Origin: Pseudarthrobacter siccitolerans | GTDB lineage: Bacteria > Actinomycetota > Actinomycetes > Actinomycetales > Micrococcaceae | Assembly: GCF_030823375.1 (NCBI RefSeq) | Contig: NZ_JAUSXB010000001.1 | Coordinates: 1 to 64,000 of the forward strand | Direction: 5' to 3' | DNA length: 64,000 nucleotides | Shown: in pieces, positions 22,435 to 31,362 of the stretch | How the letters are laid out: each line of letters starts with the position of its first letter | How positions within the stretch are numbered: the stretch's first letter is position 1 | Translations under genes and position numbers: made by a program | The notes under the pieces: generated by a model | Database searches by the model: none | What the model was told of the DNA's origin: nothing | The model's input: the letters and a program-made list of their open reading frames with translations, nothing else

Positions 22435-23148
22435 TCACCGTCCGCCCCAGCGGTATTCGTTCTCGGGCCGGCCTGGCGTGCCGTAGCGGGCAGTCCTGGT
22501 CACCGTCCCTGCATCGGCGAGGTACTCCAGGTAGCGGCGGGCAGTAACGCGGGACATGCCCAGGGCGTCCATGACTTCCGTGGCGGACACGGCACCCTGC
22601 TGCTCCTTCATAAACTCCTGGACGGAAGCCAGCGTTGATACCGCGAGGCCTTTTGGCAGGGGCAATTCAGAGGGCGCGCGCAGGCTGGCGAACGCCTGGT
22701 CCACGTCTGTCTGCGAAGCTCCAGCCTTTCCCGAACCCCCTGCAGGCCCTGCCAGCTGCTGCCGGAACTGGCGGTAACTTTCCAGTTTGTCGGCGAAGGT
22801 TGCATAGGTGAACGGCTTAATCAGGTACTGGACCACGCCAATGGCCACGGCGCTGCGGACAATGGCCAGTTCGCGGACGGCAGTGATGGCGATGATGTCC
22901 GCCAGGATCCCAGACGCCCTCATGCGGCGGGCGATGTCGAGGCCGTGCAGATCTGGCAGGTTCATGTCCAGGAGGACAAGTTCCACCGGTTTTCCCGCTG
23001 CCGCGAATTCGTTGAGCAGCCGCAGGGCGGACTGGCCGTCCGGGGCCGTTCCGGCGAGCTCGAAGCCTGCCAGCCGTCCTACGTAGGTTGCGTGGGCGGC
23101 AGCTGCGATGGCCTCATCCTCGACGACGAGGACCCGGATGTTGCTCAC
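22435..23148 (-). CDS. response regulator, CitB/DcuR family
   Basis: A 237-residue two-component response regulator. The receiver has E10/D11 and phospho-acceptor D61 (LLDMNLPDLHG), with the lysine in YLIKPF. The C-terminus carries a winged-helix segment VSATEVMDALGMSRVTARRYLEYLADAG, the CitB/DctR type. It overlaps the kinase gene by four bases. Dicarboxylate control is inferred from dctA lying divergent to the pair. Confidence 0.9.
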   Translation of the reverse strand: MSNIRVLVVEDEAIAAAAHATYVGRLAGFELAGTAPDGQSALRLLNEFAAAGKPVELVLLDMNLPDLHGLDIARRMRASGILADIIAITAVRELAIVRSAVAIGVVQYLIKPFTYATFADKLESYRQFRQQLAGPAGGSGKAGASQTDVDQAFASLRAPSELPLPKGLAVSTLASVQEFMKEQQGAVSATEVMDALGMSRVTARRYLEYLADAGTVTRTARYGTPGRPENEYRWGGR

Positions 23149-24779
23149 GGTTTGTGCTCCTTCTCTGCTGGCACCGCTGCGGGGAGGAACACTTCGAACT
23201 TGGCGCCGCGCCGTCCATTGATGGTCAGGGTACCCCGCAGGCGCTGCACTGCCTGGCGGACCAGCGCGAGTCCGATGCCCCGCCCGCCCGGACCTGCCGG
23301 TTTGGTGCTGAACCCATGCCGGAAAATGTTCTCAGCGGCAGCAGAATCAATGGCGGGACCGGAATCGTGGACCGTGATATCCAGTCCTTCCTCATCCGAT
23401 TCCACGGTGAGCTCCACCCGCCGGGGCGGCGGACCTTCCGCGGCAGCATCCATGGCGTTGTCGAGCAGGTTACCAAGGATGGTGACCAGATCCTGGACGG
23501 CAATTCCCGCCACGCTCGCCGAACCGAGTGCGGCAACGTCCAGCTGCACTCCGCGTTCGTGGGCCTCGGCCACCTTGCCCATCACCAGGGCTCCCAGGAT
23601 GGGCTCGTCGACGGAACTGACCATGTCATCCGTCAGCTGCTGGCTAAGTTCCAGGTCCTTGGTGGCAAAGTTGAGTGCTTCCTGGGTGCGGCCCAGCTCC
23701 AGGAGCGAAACCATGGTGTGCAGCCGGTTGGCATGCTCGTGTGTCTGTGCACGCAGCGCGTCGGAGAGGGTGCGCATGGTCTCCAGCTGATTGCCCAGGG
23801 CCTCAATTTCTGTCCGGTCCCGCAGGGTGGCCACGGTTCCGTAGACGGGGGTCTTGCCGCGGCTGCCGGGAGATTCGGGCCCCTTGGCGGGTCCTTGATT
23901 GACCACCAGGATGCGGGACCCGGTGAGGATGATCTCGTCGTTGGCGCTGCGGCCGGACTCGAACAGGGTCCGGAGCCCCTCATCAAGGGGCAGTTCGGCC
24001 AGCGACGGAGGCCGGGTGGGATCTTTGCTGCCCGGGCCCTCCAGTCCCAGCAGCTCGGCGGCCTGGTCGTTGTACATCACCACACGGCCCCTGGTGTCGA
24101 TCAGGATCAATCCTTCCCGCACGGAATGCAGCACCGATTCGTAGTACGCGAACAGCTGGGCCAGCTGCTCCGGCCCCCAGCCCCGGGTGACGCCGCGCAG
24201 GTACCGGCCCAGCAGCCACGAAGCCAGCGAACCGCCCACCAGCAGGGTAAGGCCGATGGCCAGGAGAGCGGGCAGCCGGCCGGACAAGGCAACGTCCACG
24301 CTCCGGACGGTGACGCCCGCGGCCACCAGCGCCCTCACGTTTCCGGCCGCATCCTTCACCGGCGCGATGGTGCGGACCGAGGGTCCCAGCGTTCCCGCCG
24401 TGACCTCGGTAAAAGTCTCGCCGCGCAGCGCGGCCTCGATGGAGCCGATGTAGGGCCTGCCCAGTTCCTCGCTTCGCGGATGCGTCCAGCGGGTCCGGTC
24501 CGGCGCCATGATGGTCACAAAATCGGCTCCCGAGCCGGCCATGACGTCAAGGGCATAGGGCTGCAGCAGAGCAGATGGATTGGTGGTGTCCGCAGCCTGG
24601 AGAACCAGGGGATTGGCGGCGATCGCGGCGGCTACGCCGGTCATCCGGCGGCCCGCTTCGTCGTAAGTGCGGTCCCGTGCGTCGATGAACGTGGCGGTAC
24701 CAACGATCGCGATAAACGACACCACAATCAGCAGGTTCGCCACAAACAGCCGGCGGGCGATACTCCAGCGGTGGATCAT
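23145..24779 (-). CDS. sensor histidine kinase, CitA/DcuS family
   Basis: A 544-residue membrane kinase. TM1 is at about residues 9-31, an extracytoplasmic PAS-like sensor domain follows to about 165, and TM2 lies at about 168-190. A cytoplasmic PAS domain follows (ESVLHSVREGLILIDTRGRVVMYND). The phospho-acceptor region is AQTHEHANRLHTMVSLLELG. The ATPase has N-box GNLLDNAMDAA and G-box GGRGIGLALV. CitA/DcuS kinases sense citrate or C4-dicarboxylates. It is transcribed divergently from dctA, its likely target. Confidence 0.92.
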   Translation of the reverse strand: MIHRWSIARRLFVANLLIVVSFIAIVGTATFIDARDRTYDEAGRRMTGVAAAIAANPLVLQAADTTNPSALLQPYALDVMAGSGADFVTIMAPDRTRWTHPRSEELGRPYIGSIEAALRGETFTEVTAGTLGPSVRTIAPVKDAAGNVRALVAAGVTVRSVDVALSGRLPALLAIGLTLLVGGSLASWLLGRYLRGVTRGWGPEQLAQLFAYYESVLHSVREGLILIDTRGRVVMYNDQAAELLGLEGPGSKDPTRPPSLAELPLDEGLRTLFESGRSANDEIILTGSRILVVNQGPAKGPESPGSRGKTPVYGTVATLRDRTEIEALGNQLETMRTLSDALRAQTHEHANRLHTMVSLLELGRTQEALNFATKDLELSQQLTDDMVSSVDEPILGALVMGKVAEAHERGVQLDVAALGSASVAGIAVQDLVTILGNLLDNAMDAAAEGPPPRRVELTVESDEEGLDITVHDSGPAIDSAAAENIFRHGFSTKPAGPGGRGIGLALVRQAVQRLRGTLTINGRRGAKFEVFLPAAVPAEKEHKP

Positions 24780-24846
24780 CTGTACCTTCCCGGACCATTG
24801 CCTGCGGCCTGACTGTTTACTGTGTCACGACCAATATGAACGCAAC

Positions 24847-24862
24847 GGTGAGCTGGGTCACC
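24847..24862. promoter_or_regulatory. inverted repeat in the kinase-dctA divergent region
   Basis: GGTGA-N6-TCACC lies in the 174-base divergent region, about 90 bases before dctA. It is a candidate site for the response regulator encoded at 22435-23148. The palindrome is short, so confidence is low. Confidence 0.3.
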
Positions 24863-24953
24863 ACCTGCCCAATGATGGATATCACACCGGAGGACGTGTT
24901 GAGCCCAGAGACTGTGCCGCAGCGTCTACCAGATTATCCAAAGGAGACACATC

Positions 24954-26300
24954 ATGGCTTCTCAACGAGGAGAGTCGCTTGACAGCGTGAAGACGCCGCG
25001 CAAGGGCCTGGACAAATCGCATTACCTCTACATCGCTGTCATCGTCGCCGTGATCCTGGGCGCCGTTGTCGGCCTGCTTTTCCCCGAGGTGGGCAAATCC
25101 CTCAAGCCGCTCGGCGACGGGTTCATCAAGCTCATCAAGATGATGATCGCACCGATCATTTTCTGCACCATCGTCCTGGGCATCGGTTCCATCGCGAAAG
25201 CCGCAACGGTCGGCAAGGTCGGAGGCCTGGCGCTGGGCTATTTCGTGGTCATGTCCACCTTCGCCCTGGCCATCGGCCTGGTGGTCGGCAACATCATCCA
25301 CCCGGGCGAGGGCCTGAAGCTCGCTCCCTACGATCCCAACAAGAAGGCCGCGACGGACAGCACTGTGGACTTCCTGCTGGGAATCATCCCCAGTGACGTC
25401 CCCGTCCTGCCCACGCTGCTGGCAGCCATCCTCGTCGGCTTCGCACTGCAGAAGATGGGCCCCCAGGGCGCTCCCATCCTCAAAGCCGTCAGCCACGGCC
25501 AGGCGCTCGTATTCCGCATCCTCATCATGATCATGTGGCTGGCCCCGGTAGGCGCCTTCGGTGCCATCGCCGCCGTCGTCGGGGCCACCGGCTTCCAGGC
25601 AATCGTCAGCATGTTCACCCTGATGATCGCCTTCTACATCACGTGCGCACTGTTCATCGTGGTCATCCTCGGCGGACTGCTCCAGGTGGTGTCGGGAGTC
25701 AACATTTTCAAGCTGATGAGGTACCTGGCCCGCGAATACCTGCTCATCTTCTCCACCTCCTCCTCCGAAGCCGCGCTGCCCCGCCTGATCGCGAAGATGG
25801 AACACCTCGGCGTCTCCAAGCCCGTCGTCGGCGTCACGGTTCCCACCGGCTACTCCTTCAACCTTGACGGCACGGCCATCTACCTGACCATGGCATCCCT
25901 TTTCGTGGCCAACGCCATGGGCACCCCGCTGGACCTCGGCGCCCAGATCTCGCTGCTGATCTTCATGATTATCGCCTCCAAGGGTGCTGCCGGCGTCACC
26001 GGCGCCGGACTTGCCACCCTTGCCGCCGGCCTGCAGGCGCACAAGCCCGAACTGCTGGGCGGCGTGGGCATGATCGTCGGCATCGACCGGTTCATGTCCG
26101 AGGCCCGCGCCCTGACCAACTTCACCGGCAACGCCGTCGCCACCATCCTGATCGGCACGTGGGTCAAGGAGATCGACGGCGGCCAGGTAGGCAGGGTCCT
26201 CTCCGGCGAACTGCCCTTCGACGAACAGACCATGATCGCCGGCCACGGCGAGATGGCGCCGAAGGAAGAGGGCGCACGGACGGTCGCAACCACGGCCTAG
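24954..26300 (+). CDS. dctA: C4-dicarboxylate:cation symporter DctA
   Basis: A 448-residue membrane transporter of the glutamate/dicarboxylate symporter family, importing succinate, fumarate and malate. Characteristic segments are the serine-rich loop STSSSEAALPRL, the NLDGTAIYLTMASLFVANA helix and GVGMIVGIDRFMSEARALTNFTGNAVAT, all typical of DctA. About eight membrane helices plus re-entrant loops are expected. AAGGAG lies 8 bases before the ATG. The gene is divergent from its probable two-component controller. Confidence 0.94.
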   Translation: MASQRGESLDSVKTPRKGLDKSHYLYIAVIVAVILGAVVGLLFPEVGKSLKPLGDGFIKLIKMMIAPIIFCTIVLGIGSIAKAATVGKVGGLALGYFVVMSTFALAIGLVVGNIIHPGEGLKLAPYDPNKKAATDSTVDFLLGIIPSDVPVLPTLLAAILVGFALQKMGPQGAPILKAVSHGQALVFRILIMIMWLAPVGAFGAIAAVVGATGFQAIVSMFTLMIAFYITCALFIVVILGGLLQVVSGVNIFKLMRYLAREYLLIFSTSSSEAALPRLIAKMEHLGVSKPVVGVTVPTGYSFNLDGTAIYLTMASLFVANAMGTPLDLGAQISLLIFMIIASKGAAGVTGAGLATLAAGLQAHKPELLGGVGMIVGIDRFMSEARALTNFTGNAVATILIGTWVKEIDGGQVGRVLSGELPFDEQTMIAGHGEMAPKEEGARTVATTA

Positions 26301-26322
26301 CCTCCGGCATCGGCCACCCGCC

Positions 26323-26358
26323 AAACTGCCCCCGCAGCCTCTGCTGCGGGGGCAGTTT
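26323..26358 (+). terminator. dctA terminator
   Basis: A perfect 15-bp stem (26323-26337 with 26344-26358, arm AAACTGCCCCCGCAG) with a six-base loop, 23 bases after the dctA stop. The descending arm ends in TTT. Confidence 0.9.
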
Positions 26359-26533
26359 CGTGCCGGGAGGGAGGGGAACCTTCGACCTCAGCTAGAGGGT
26401 CAAGGCTCAACATCCGCGGAAAGTCAAGTTGCCTCGAATACCGTGTCGGGCGCTGTAACCTTGGGAAGAAGCAGGAGCGTTGCTGGCCATCCAGCGGCAG
26501 GAAATCACCGTCATCGAAAGTGTGGATAGATAC

Positions 26534-27433
26534 GTGAGCAGCGAACAGGGTTCAGCAACTCTGGAGGGCACGGAATTCGACCTGGAAGACGCGGTGATGG
26601 GGCCCACCGGGCGCCCATACCGCGAGTTCCCGGAACCCGCGCCGCTGTCCTCCCACGGTCCGGCCCGCGTCATCGCCATGGTCAACCAAAAGGGCGGCGT
26701 CGGAAAGACCACCTCCACCATCAACCTCGCGGCAGCGCTGGCCGAATACGGCCGCCGCGTCCTCCTGGTGGACTTCGATCCCCAGGGCGCCCTGTCAGCA
26801 GGCCTGGGCGTCAACCCCCACGAGCTGGACCTCACTGTCTACAACGTGCTGATGGACCGGAAAGTGGACATCCGTGACGCCATCCACCAGACCGGCGTGG
26901 AAAACGTTGATTTGCTGCCGGCCAACATCGACCTCTCGGCAGCCGAAGTGCAGCTGGTTAATGAGGTGGCACGCGAGCAGGTGCTGGACCGTGCACTCAA
27001 GAAAGTCGAAGACGACTACGACGTCGTCCTCATCGACTGCCAGCCGTCCCTCGGCCTCCTCACCGTCAACGCCCTGACCGCCGCGCACGGCGTTATCATC
27101 CCGCTGATCTGCGAGTTCTTTGCCCTGCGTGCCGTGGCGCTGCTGGTGGAAACCATCGACAAAGTCCAGGACCGGCTCAACCCCCGCCTGCAGGTGGACG
27201 GCGTGCTGGCCACCATGTACGACGCCCGCACGCTGCACAGCCGCGAAGTGATCGCCCGCCTGGTGGAGGCCTTCGGGGACAAAGTCTTCGAAACCGTGAT
27301 CAAGCGCTCCATCAAGTTCGCCGACGCCACCGTAGCTGCTGAACCCATCACCAGCTACGCCGCCACCCACGTGGGGGCCGACGCCTACCGGAGGCTGGCC
27401 AAGGAACTGATTTCGCGCGGCGGCGCACCCTAG
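26534..27433 (+). CDS. ParA/Soj-like ATPase upstream of scpAB
   Basis: A 299-residue deviant-Walker ATPase. The Walker A motif is NQKGGVGKTTST, followed by VDFDPQGALSAG and VLIDCQPSLGLLTVN. No parB is adjacent; in Actinobacteria this Soj-like gene precedes scpA (as Rv1708) and is distinct from the parAB near oriC, so a role with condensin loading or chromosome organisation is inferred. The GTG at 26534 (VSSEQGS) is favoured by similarity to expected family starts; TTG at 26480 or GTG at 26522 are alternatives. Confidence 0.88.
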   Translation: MSSEQGSATLEGTEFDLEDAVMGPTGRPYREFPEPAPLSSHGPARVIAMVNQKGGVGKTTSTINLAAALAEYGRRVLLVDFDPQGALSAGLGVNPHELDLTVYNVLMDRKVDIRDAIHQTGVENVDLLPANIDLSAAEVQLVNEVAREQVLDRALKKVEDDYDVVLIDCQPSLGLLTVNALTAAHGVIIPLICEFFALRAVALLVETIDKVQDRLNPRLQVDGVLATMYDARTLHSREVIARLVEAFGDKVFETVIKRSIKFADATVAAEPITSYAATHVGADAYRRLAKELISRGGAP

Positions 27434-27440
27434 CCACGCC

Positions 27441-28253
27441 GTGGCCGAAACCAGGCCCGGCTTCGAAGTGCGGCTGGCCAACTTCACGGGTCCGTTCGAC
27501 CTCCTCCTGGGGCTGATCGCCAAACACCAGCTGGACATCACCGAGGTGGCCATCGCCACCGTCACCGATGAGTTCATCAAGTACATCCGGAAGCTGCAGA
27601 AGCTGGGCGAAGAGTGGGCCCTCGATGAAGCCAGCGAGTTCCTGGTGATCGCCGCAACGCTCCTGGACCTCAAAGCTGCGCGGCTGCTGCCCGCCGGAGA
27701 AGTCGAAGACGGCGAAGACATCGCGCTGCTGGAAGCCAGGGACCTGCTCTTCGCCCGGCTGCTCCAGTACAAGGCCTTCAAGCAGGTGGCCGGCATCCTC
27801 GGCGAAACGCTGCATCAGGAGGCCCTCCGCTTTCCCCGCCAGGTGGCACTGGAGGAACACTTCGCCGCGATGCTTCCCGAGCTGGTCTGGAGACACACCC
27901 CGGAACAGTTTGCCCGCCTGGCGGAAGCGGCCATGCAACCCAAGGCTCCGCAGCCAACAGAAGTGGGCCTGGCCCACCTGCACGGCGGCAACGTCAGCGT
28001 CAAGGAGCAGGCTGAAATCATGGGCCTGCGGCTTCAGCTCGAATCGCCGCTGGCCTTCCGGACCCTGATCGCCGACGCTGACTCCACCCTGGTGGTGGTT
28101 GCCAGGTTCCTTGCCCTCCTGGAGCTCTTCCGTGACAAGGCAGTTTCCTTCGACCAGCTCTCGCCGCTGGGGGACCTGGCGGTGCACTGGACGGCGGGGA
28201 GCGGGGATTGGTCTGCGCAGAACCTAAGCGAGGAATTTGAGGAGCAGCTGTGA
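27441..28253 (+). CDS. scpA: segregation and condensation protein A
   Basis: A 270-residue kleisin of the SMC-ScpAB complex that condenses chromosomes. The hallmark N-terminus is VRLANFTGPFDLLLGLIAKHQLDI. The middle has the ASEFLVIAATLLDLKAARLLP helix, and the C-terminus the winged-helix part that binds the SMC head. The GTG start follows parA by seven bases, and the end overlaps scpB by four. Confidence 0.95.
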   Translation: MAETRPGFEVRLANFTGPFDLLLGLIAKHQLDITEVAIATVTDEFIKYIRKLQKLGEEWALDEASEFLVIAATLLDLKAARLLPAGEVEDGEDIALLEARDLLFARLLQYKAFKQVAGILGETLHQEALRFPRQVALEEHFAAMLPELVWRHTPEQFARLAEAAMQPKAPQPTEVGLAHLHGGNVSVKEQAEIMGLRLQLESPLAFRTLIADADSTLVVVARFLALLELFRDKAVSFDQLSPLGDLAVHWTAGSGDWSAQNLSEEFEEQL

Positions 28254-28912
28254 CTGAACGTCCGACAGAGGACACAAGCCAGGAAGAGTCAGACGCCGGA
28301 AGTCTTCCCGGCGGCGCCAAAGCCGCCCTCGAGGCCGTGCTGATGGTCATCGACCAGCCCGCCACAGAAGAGGAACTGGCTGCGGGCCTGGAGCTGACCG
28401 TAGATGCGGTCATCGGCCTGCTGGCAGAACTTCAGCAGGAGTATAACGGCTATACTGTTAAAGCCCCGGATATGGATTCAGCCAGCGCAGCTGGTTTCGG
28501 CTCCAGCCCCCGGGGTTTTGAATTGCGGAAAGTCGCCGGTGGCTGGCGGATCTACTCCCGTGCCGAATTCGCCCATATCGTGGGCAAATATGTGCTGGAG
28601 GGGCAGACGGCCAGGCTCACCCAGGCCGCCCTGGAAACGCTCGCGGTGATCGCTTACCGCCAGCCGGTGTCCAGGGCCAGGGTGTCCGCAATCAGGGGAG
28701 TCAATGTTGACTCCGTCGTACGGACACTCGCGCAGCGCGGGCTGATCGAGGACTCGGGAACAGATCCGGAGTCCGGCGCCATCCTCTACCGGACCACCTC
28801 TTACTTCCTGGAGCGGATGGGAATCGGTTCAGTGGCCGAGCTGCCGCAGCTGTCCCCGCACCTCCCGGGGCTGGACGGGATCGCGGAGTTCTACGACGTC
28901 GAAAGAACGTAG
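28250..28912 (+). CDS. scpB: segregation and condensation protein B
   Basis: A 220-residue partner of ScpA with two winged-helix domains. Family segments are KAALEAVLMVIDQPATEEELA, LTQAALETLAVIAYRQPVSRARVSAIRGVN and GLIEDSGTDPESGAILYRTTSYFLERMG. It begins at GTG within the scpA stop (GTGA overlap), which gives tight stoichiometric coupling. Confidence 0.95.
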   Translation: MTERPTEDTSQEESDAGSLPGGAKAALEAVLMVIDQPATEEELAAGLELTVDAVIGLLAELQQEYNGYTVKAPDMDSASAAGFGSSPRGFELRKVAGGWRIYSRAEFAHIVGKYVLEGQTARLTQAALETLAVIAYRQPVSRARVSAIRGVNVDSVVRTLAQRGLIEDSGTDPESGAILYRTTSYFLERMGIGSVAELPQLSPHLPGLDGIAEFYDVERT

Positions 28913-29026
28913 GCAGGGGACCAGCCCTGGCTGCGGCACGAGTACTTACAAGGGCAGATTATTTCTGCGCGGCTGGTTAGGGTTGTCCTTGGACACCTTG
29001 CCGGTCAATATATCGAAGGACGGGTC

Positions 29027-30250
29027 ATGACACAGGCGGGACGCCAGGGTTCACCACGTAACGGTTCGGGACGCAACAGCCCCGGACACAACAGCACGCC
29101 GGGACGCAACACGTCCCAGGGCGGCAATTCCGGCGGCGGCAATTCCGGCGGCGGCTTCCGCGGCGGTTCCGCCAAGCGCGCCGCCGGGTTCGGAAGCGAC
29201 CGGCCGCACCGCGCCCCGAAGCCGCGCGAGGAGCGCTTTATCGATCCGGACCAGGCGCCAGAAGCCCGGACCGGACGCGGAGCGGCGGAACAAAAGTCCG
29301 CCAAGCCCTCTTCACGGAAGCCTGCTGCGCGCAAGCCCGGAGCCAAGAAGGCGCCCGGAACGCCCGGCGCGCCCAAGCAGAAGCCGCGTACCGGCGCACC
29401 GGGAGCAGCCGCTTCGCGTGCGTTCGGCAGCGAACGCTTCGGCCAGAACCTGGGGCCCGTCCGCAGGCCAACACGGAAGAAGGGCCCGCGCGGCGAGGTT
29501 GCCCAGTCTGAACTCCACGATGCCGATGGCGTGCGGCTGCAAAAGGTGATGGCCTCGGCCGGAGTGGCATCACGCCGCGTCTGCGAAGAGATGATCGCTG
29601 AAGGCCGGGTGGAAGTGGACGGCCAGGTAGTCACCGAGCTCGGCGTCCGCATCGATCCCAAGACTGCCGTTATCCACGTGGACGGACTGCGCATCCAGCT
29701 GGACGAAAACCTGGTGTACATGGTGTTCAACAAGCCCAAGGGTGTTGTGTCCACCATGGAGGATCCCGAAGGCCGCCCCTGCATCAGCGACTTCCTCCGC
29801 AACCAGCACGGCGAACGGCTCTTCCACGTGGGCCGGCTTGACGTCGCCACCGAGGGGCTGCTCCTGCTGACGAACGACGGCGAGCTGGCCAACCGCCTGA
29901 CCCACCCGTCCTACGAGGTTCCCAAGACGTACCTGGTGCAGGTCCGTGGGCCGTTCCCCCAGGGTATCGGTGCCCAGCTCAAGCAGGGTGTGGAACTCGA
30001 GGACGGCTTCGCCTCCGTCGACTCCTTCCGGCTGGTGGATTCCACCCCCGGCCATGTGCTGATCGAAGTTGTGCTGCACTCGGGCAAGAACCGCATCGTC
30101 CGCCGCCTGTTCGACGCCGTCGGATTCCCGGTCCTGCGGCTGGTCCGCGTCAAGGTGGGACCCATCGGCCTGGGTGACCAGCGCCAGGGAAGCATCCGCA
30201 ACCTGGGCAAGCAGGAAGTCGGCCACCTGCTGGCATCCGTAGGGCTCTGA
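29027..30250 (+). CDS. rluB: 23S rRNA pseudouridine synthase RluB-type, with long disordered N-terminus
   Basis: A 407-residue RsuA/RluB-family pseudouridine synthase. Residues 1-165 are low-complexity: first Gly/Asn/Ser-rich (GGNSGGGNSGGGFRGG), then Lys/Pro/Ala-rich, so very basic. The S4 domain starts near residue 167 (VRLQKVMASAGVASRR). The catalytic aspartate is in GRLDVATEGLLLLTNDGEL. GAAGGA precedes the ATG. The core is normal length; the extension is long for the family and may help RNA or ribosome contact (inference). Confidence 0.92.
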   Translation: MTQAGRQGSPRNGSGRNSPGHNSTPGRNTSQGGNSGGGNSGGGFRGGSAKRAAGFGSDRPHRAPKPREERFIDPDQAPEARTGRGAAEQKSAKPSSRKPAARKPGAKKAPGTPGAPKQKPRTGAPGAAASRAFGSERFGQNLGPVRRPTRKKGPRGEVAQSELHDADGVRLQKVMASAGVASRRVCEEMIAEGRVEVDGQVVTELGVRIDPKTAVIHVDGLRIQLDENLVYMVFNKPKGVVSTMEDPEGRPCISDFLRNQHGERLFHVGRLDVATEGLLLLTNDGELANRLTHPSYEVPKTYLVQVRGPFPQGIGAQLKQGVELEDGFASVDSFRLVDSTPGHVLIEVVLHSGKNRIVRRLFDAVGFPVLRLVRVKVGPIGLGDQRQGSIRNLGKQEVGHLLASVGL

Positions 30251-30252
30251 CC

Positions 30253-31362
30253 ATGTCCGCTTTCCAGAGCCAGGGCCGCGGGCACCTGGACGGGCCGGTG
30301 GTGGTCATCGGTACGGGGCTGCTGGGGACCAGCATTGGCCTGGGACTGCGCGGGCGCGGGGTACCTGTCTACCTGTCCGATCCATCGCCCACCAACCAGG
30401 CTGTTGCGGTGGACATCGGGGCAGGGCAACCACTGGATGCGCTTGCCGGTGAGGTGCCGCAACTGGTGGTTGTTGCCGCGCCGCCGGATGTCACAGCCGA
30501 TGTGGTGGCGAAGGCGCTGGCTGACTACCCGGAATCCGTGGTGGTGGACATTGCCAGCGTCAAGGCGGGAATCCTCTCGGCCCTGCGCAGCCGTGGCGTG
30601 GACCTGTCACGCTACGTCGGCACCCATCCCATGGCAGGACGGGAAAAGTCGGGGCCGGTTGCTGCCCGCGGCGAGCTGTTCACGTCAATGCCCTGGGTGG
30701 TATGCCCATCCGATGAGACTTCCGGTGCCGCCCTCCAGGTGGCCCGCTCGCTGGCCACCGACCTGGGGGCTGTGGTTTCCAGGTTCACGGCCGACGAGCA
30801 CGACGAAGCAGTGGCCCTGGTCTCGCACCTGCCCCAGGTGATGTCATCGCTTTTGGCCAGCCGCCTGCAGGGCACGCCCCTGCATGCGCTGTCCCTGGCG
30901 GGCAACGGGCTGCGGGACGTTACCCGGATCGCTGCCAGCGATCCCACCCTGTGGGTGCAGATCCTGAACGGCAACGCGGCGAAAGTGGTGGAGATCCTCT
31001 ACGGCGTGCGCGAGGACCTCAACCGGCTGATCGGCACCTTGGAACGGCCGGCAGCGCCAGGTGCCCGCCTGGATCTTGCGCAGCTGATCAGCGAAGGCAA
31101 CGCAGGCCAGGCCCGGATCCCTGGCAAGCACGGCGGTCCTCCGCAGGCGTATTCGTGGCTCACCGTCCTGGTGGACGACAAGCCGGGCCAGATCGCGCAG
31201 CTCCTGACCGAGATCGGTGAAATCGGCGTAAACGTTGAGGACTTGCGGCTGGATCATTCGTCGGGCCAGAACGTGGGCATGGTGGAATTGTCAGTGTTGC
31301 CCAATAAGCATGACCACCTGATCGAAGCATTAAACGACCGCGGATGGCGGGTACTTCAGTAA
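30253..31362 (+). CDS. tyrA: prephenate dehydrogenase
   Basis: A 369-residue enzyme of tyrosine synthesis that oxidises prephenate with NAD(P). The Rossmann motif GTGLLGTSIGLGL lies near residue 18, the substrate region GTHPMAGREKSG is near residue 120, and a C-terminal ACT domain (WLTVLVDDKPGQIAQLL) probably mediates feedback by an aromatic amino acid. It starts two bases after rluB, and its stop overlaps the cmk start. Confidence 0.95.
   Translation: MSAFQSQGRGHLDGPVVVIGTGLLGTSIGLGLRGRGVPVYLSDPSPTNQAVAVDIGAGQPLDALAGEVPQLVVVAAPPDVTADVVAKALADYPESVVVDIASVKAGILSALRSRGVDLSRYVGTHPMAGREKSGPVAARGELFTSMPWVVCPSDETSGAALQVARSLATDLGAVVSRFTADEHDEAVALVSHLPQVMSSLLASRLQGTPLHALSLAGNGLRDVTRIAASDPTLWVQILNGNAAKVVEILYGVREDLNRLIGTLERPAAPGARLDLAQLISEGNAGQARIPGKHGGPPQAYSWLTVLVDDKPGQIAQLLTEIGEIGVNVEDLRLDHSSGQNVGMVELSVLPNKHDHLIEALNDRGWRVLQ

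Noticed and set aside
23088..24812. 574-codon open frame antisense to the histidine kinase
   Set aside because: No motifs; the kinase strand has clear H, N and G boxes.
24882..26324. 480-codon frame antisense to dctA
   Set aside because: Asp/Gly/His-rich shadow translation without domains; DctA motifs are clear on the plus strand.
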